From NCBI RefSeq assembly GCF_008312935.1, contig NZ_VSZO01000053.1, positions 124,001 through 188,000 of the forward strand: 64,000 nucleotides of DNA. The letters are read 5' to 3'. The first letter of the stretch is position 1. Every line of letters begins with the position of its first letter. The notes below the pieces were generated by a model that saw only the letters and a list, made by a program, of their open reading frames with translations, was not told the DNA's origin and did not search any database. Below, in pieces: positions 61,895 to 64,000 of the stretch. A program made the translations under genes and the position numbers. Source of the DNA: Roseiconus lacunae (GTDB lineage Bacteria; Planctomycetota; Planctomycetia; Pirellulales; Pirellulaceae).

Positions 61895-63352
61895 CTAGCG
61901 AAGGAACTCTAGTAAACCAAGTGAGGAGATGTTGGCGGTCACGGCGTACGTGTACTGAAGTAGCGCCTGCGAGTTTTGCATGCGGATAACGGCATCGGGA
62001 AAGTCGGTCCCTTGCACTTCGGAAATCGATGTTTCGGTCGATAGCATCAAGTCTTCGACACGTATCTCAATCGACTGCATGGTGCTTAGCGATGTGCTTT
62101 GTTGCCCCATCGCTTCAAAAATCTGACTTGCCGCAAGATCCAGTTCGGTCCAACGCCGGTTCAATGCCTCGGATGCTTCTGACGCCGAAATGTCGCGTTG
62201 GTTTCTGAGATCGTCTGCGGTCGCGCTAAGGATTTGAAAGAGGTCCGATGTCCCTGGGAATTCCAAGTGGTCATCACCGGCGTATTGGATGTTGGTCGTA
62301 TCGATGGTGGTGTAACGACCGGTAGTCGAGTCGGTGATCACCTGTTGTCCGGTAAAGCTGATCGGTACCGTCGTCGCGCCATTGTCGACACTGAGCGTTC
62401 CCGAAGCTTGTAAGTTGACTTGCCCGGAAAACCCGGCAGAAATGCTGGTGGTGTTCACATAGACGGCTTGGCCGCCGGGACCTTCGACGCGAAGATCGGT
62501 ATCGGCACTGGTGAATGAAACCGGATCGCCGCCGTTAAGCGACACCGTTCCGAACGCACCGGTACCGCTCGTGTCTTCGATCGTCAATTCGTGGGCGCCC
62601 AGGTTTCCGATCACGGTGTCACCACCGGGGGAACTTACGCCGGTCGCGACGCCGGAAGCCCCAAGATAGCTTGTCGCCGTGTGGCGTACCTGAAGCGTTG
62701 ATCGACCGATCAGTGTATCAGTACCGCCGCCGTGCTTCGCACCGCTGTAGCCAACAAGAATGGTTGATTGACGCCCCGAAGCACCAAAGATTTCTTTTCC
62801 CGAGTACAACGTATCGATCGAAATCGATTCACCGATATGAGTTTGGCTGCGCTGACTTGAACCGATGTAGGTCGAGATCGGTAGACCGTCTTCAAACGTC
62901 GGTGATGAAAATTCGTAGGGCGGTTGATCGGATCGGGTGCCACCGAACAAATAGTTCCCGTTGAATTTGGTCGTGCTAATCGACTTGGCTTGTTCCAATA
63001 ACGCTTCGATTTCGGTCGCCAACGATTCACTTTCATCGGGATCGAGTGACTGGATGCCTTTTTGCACCAAGGTTTTCGCGTATGTGACCAAATCGGACGC
63101 ATCTTGCAGGTGGGAGACGCTTGTGTTTAAGGTCGACGTCGCGATCTGGATCGATTGTTTGTCGGCCTGTAGCTTCACATATTCCGTTTTTAGGGAGCGG
63201 ACCTGACGAAACTCGAGAGGCGATTCTGACGCGGCGTGAAATTTCACGCCCGAAGAGATTTCCTTTTGTGCTTGGAACAGCGTTGCGTTGTGCAAGTTGG
63301 AAAATCGGATCGCGTTTCTGGTAAAGCCGGCGGTGGTGACGCGAGTTGTCAT
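61895..63352 (-). CDS. flgL: Flagellar hook-filament junction protein FlgL
   Basis: A 485-residue FlgL/HAP3, the second junction protein between hook and flagellin filament. The N-terminal coiled-coil (TTRVTTAGFTRNAIRFSNLH, LFQAQKEISSGVKFHAASES) and the FNGNYLFGGTRSDQPPYEF segment are diagnostic. The C-terminal helix (RMQNSQALLQYTYAVTANIS) closes the protein. The centre (about 190-370) is longer and more beta-rich than in enterics (VSLNGGDPVSFTSADTDLRV), probably a surface-exposed domain. It is exported by the flagellar type III system. It begins five bases after flgK on the same strand, so they are an operon. ATG 63352 is used. Confidence 0.93.
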   Translation of the reverse strand: MTTRVTTAGFTRNAIRFSNLHNATLFQAQKEISSGVKFHAASESPLEFRQVRSLKTEYVKLQADKQSIQIATSTLNTSVSHLQDASDLVTYAKTLVQKGIQSLDPDESESLATEIEALLEQAKSISTTKFNGNYLFGGTRSDQPPYEFSSPTFEDGLPISTYIGSSQRSQTHIGESISIDTLYSGKEIFGASGRQSTILVGYSGAKHGGGTDTLIGRSTLQVRHTATSYLGASGVATGVSSPGGDTVIGNLGAHELTIEDTSGTGAFGTVSLNGGDPVSFTSADTDLRVEGPGGQAVYVNTTSISAGFSGQVNLQASGTLSVDNGATTVPISFTGQQVITDSTTGRYTTIDTTNIQYAGDDHLEFPGTSDLFQILSATADDLRNQRDISASEASEALNRRWTELDLAASQIFEAMGQQSTSLSTMQSIEIRVEDLMLSTETSISEVQGTDFPDAVIRMQNSQALLQYTYAVTANISSLGLLEFLR

Positions 63353-63357
63353 GAACG

Positions 63358-64000
63358 TTACCTGATGATCGAGAATAGCTCGTTGAGCATGTTGTCCGTC
63401 GTTTGGATGATCCGCACGGCGGCTTCGTATGATTTTTGATACTGCTGCAGATAAACGATTTCCTCGTTTAGATCGACCGCCGATGTCGCATCACGTTCCT
63501 CCTCCAAACGAAGCTTATACGTGGTCAAGCTTTCGTTGAGACGAGTGTTCGATTGCACTTGGAATCCGATCTCCGTTGCAATCTCATCGAGGTATTCCGA
63601 AAACGTTCGGTCCCCCGGCATCACAGTCGCATCGCGGATGGCGATGAATGCTGGCAGGTTGGATGTATCTGAGAGGTCGCCTGTTTTTCCCGCCGCCAAG
63701 CGTGTCGGATTATCGAGAAGTTTCGAATCCACTTCGATGGTGCTCGCGTCCACTCCGGAAAAGAATGAATTGAGCTGTAAGCCTGACGTCAATCCGACTT
63801 GGTCAGGGTCGCCGACGAAGGTCGACGAAAACTCATCGGCATGATTGAGCGTTCCGGCACTGAATGCAACTGTCGTTCCGTTGGGCAGTTCGATCGGAGA
63901 ACCTGCTTCGTAGCCCTCTCCGACATTCAGCTGCGCGACCGGTTCGCCGACCGAGTCAAACACATTGACGATCAACCCGGTACCACGCCCGATCGTTCCC
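63358..64000 (-). CDS. flgK: Flagellar hook-associated protein FlgK, C-terminal part (right-truncated)
   Basis: The frame is open to the window edge, so the start lies outside; a TTG at 63975 is not the true start. The last 205 residues or so are typical of the FlgK C-terminal D0/D1 region: DEIATEIGFQVQSNTRLNES, then LEEERDATSAVDLNEEIVYL and QQYQKSYEAAVRIIQTTDNM. FlgK is the first hook-filament junction protein, capped by FlgL and FliD. The upstream residues (GTGLIVNVFDSVGEPVAQL) belong to the variable middle domain. The operon order flgK-flgL is standard. Confidence 0.93.
   Translation of the reverse strand, partial: GTIGRGTGLIVNVFDSVGEPVAQLNVGEGYEAGSPIELPNGTTVAFSAGTLNHADEFSSTFVGDPDQVGLTSGLQLNSFFSGVDASTIEVDSKLLDNPTRLAAGKTGDLSDTSNLPAFIAIRDATVMPGDRTFSEYLDEIATEIGFQVQSNTRLNESLTTYKLRLEEERDATSAVDLNEEIVYLQQYQKSYEAAVRIIQTTDNMLNELFSIIR

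Noticed and set aside
1-64000. CRISPR array, prophage, insertion sequence or rRNA operon
   Set aside because: No regularly spaced short direct repeats, integrase, transposase, phage structural gene or rRNA sequence was seen in the window.

Overview
The window looks like a chromosomal segment of a planctomycete of the Rhodopirellula/Pirellulaceae type. This is inferred from gene content: a DUF1549/DUF1553 cytochrome protein coupled to a DUF1501 protein, a PVC-type haem-binding propeller protein, a formylglycine-type sulfatase, a ThuA-like protein, a stand-alone RNA polymerase alpha-CTD protein, and many long secreted proteins of unknown function. Genes sit on both strands in short operons. Intergenic gaps are wide and carry dispersed palindromic repeats. 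I see no phage, insertion sequence, CRISPR array or rRNA operon.

Layout. 1-3.5 kb: end of a fused FAD/Fe-S oxidoreductase coupled to moaD, then moaE and a cysteine desulfurase-like gene (molybdopterin sulfur chemistry). 3.5-9 kb: a large secreted SGNH/propeller/cytochrome c protein, then a YdcF-like membrane protein. 9.4-10.8 kb: orphan NarL-type response regulator and alpha-CTD protein, each with a clear terminator. 10.9-16.7 kb: a coupled pair of beta-rich proteins, an RNase HII-like protein, two unknown genes and a TM2 protein. 16.8-20.3 kb: an eight-haem cytochrome with TPRs and its partner gene. 20.8-29.4 kb: sucA, uvrB, a sulfite/nitrite reductase and folD. 29.5-34.1 kb, minus strand: sulfatase, pyrH, tsf, rpsB.

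34.8-48.8 kb: SH3-like secreted protein, sugar isomerase-like protein, HTTM membrane protein, Met-rich protein, a tRNA-Glu-like gene with an unusual anticodon loop, a GYF_2-like mini-protein, a DUF4129 membrane protein, an exonuclease-BRCT fusion, a DUF3445 protein and a redoxin-like protein. 49-54.6 kb: DUF1549/DUF1553 plus DUF1501 and a ThuA-like protein. 54.8-59.5 kb: RlmI-like methyltransferase, LarE, Ser/Thr kinase, nitrilase. 59.6-64 kb: an orphan caspase-fold-like protein, a ZIP-like transporter, and flagellar flgL and flgK; flgK runs off the right edge.

The translation and nucleotide genes, the TCA enzyme, sulfur assimilation, folate and DNA repair genes are core housekeeping. The cytochrome, sulfatase and large secreted proteins fit the heterotrophic, polysaccharide-degrading lifestyle known for this group. 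The most unusual items are the caspase-like orphan, the odd tRNA, the stand-alone alpha-CTD and the two palindromic repeat families.
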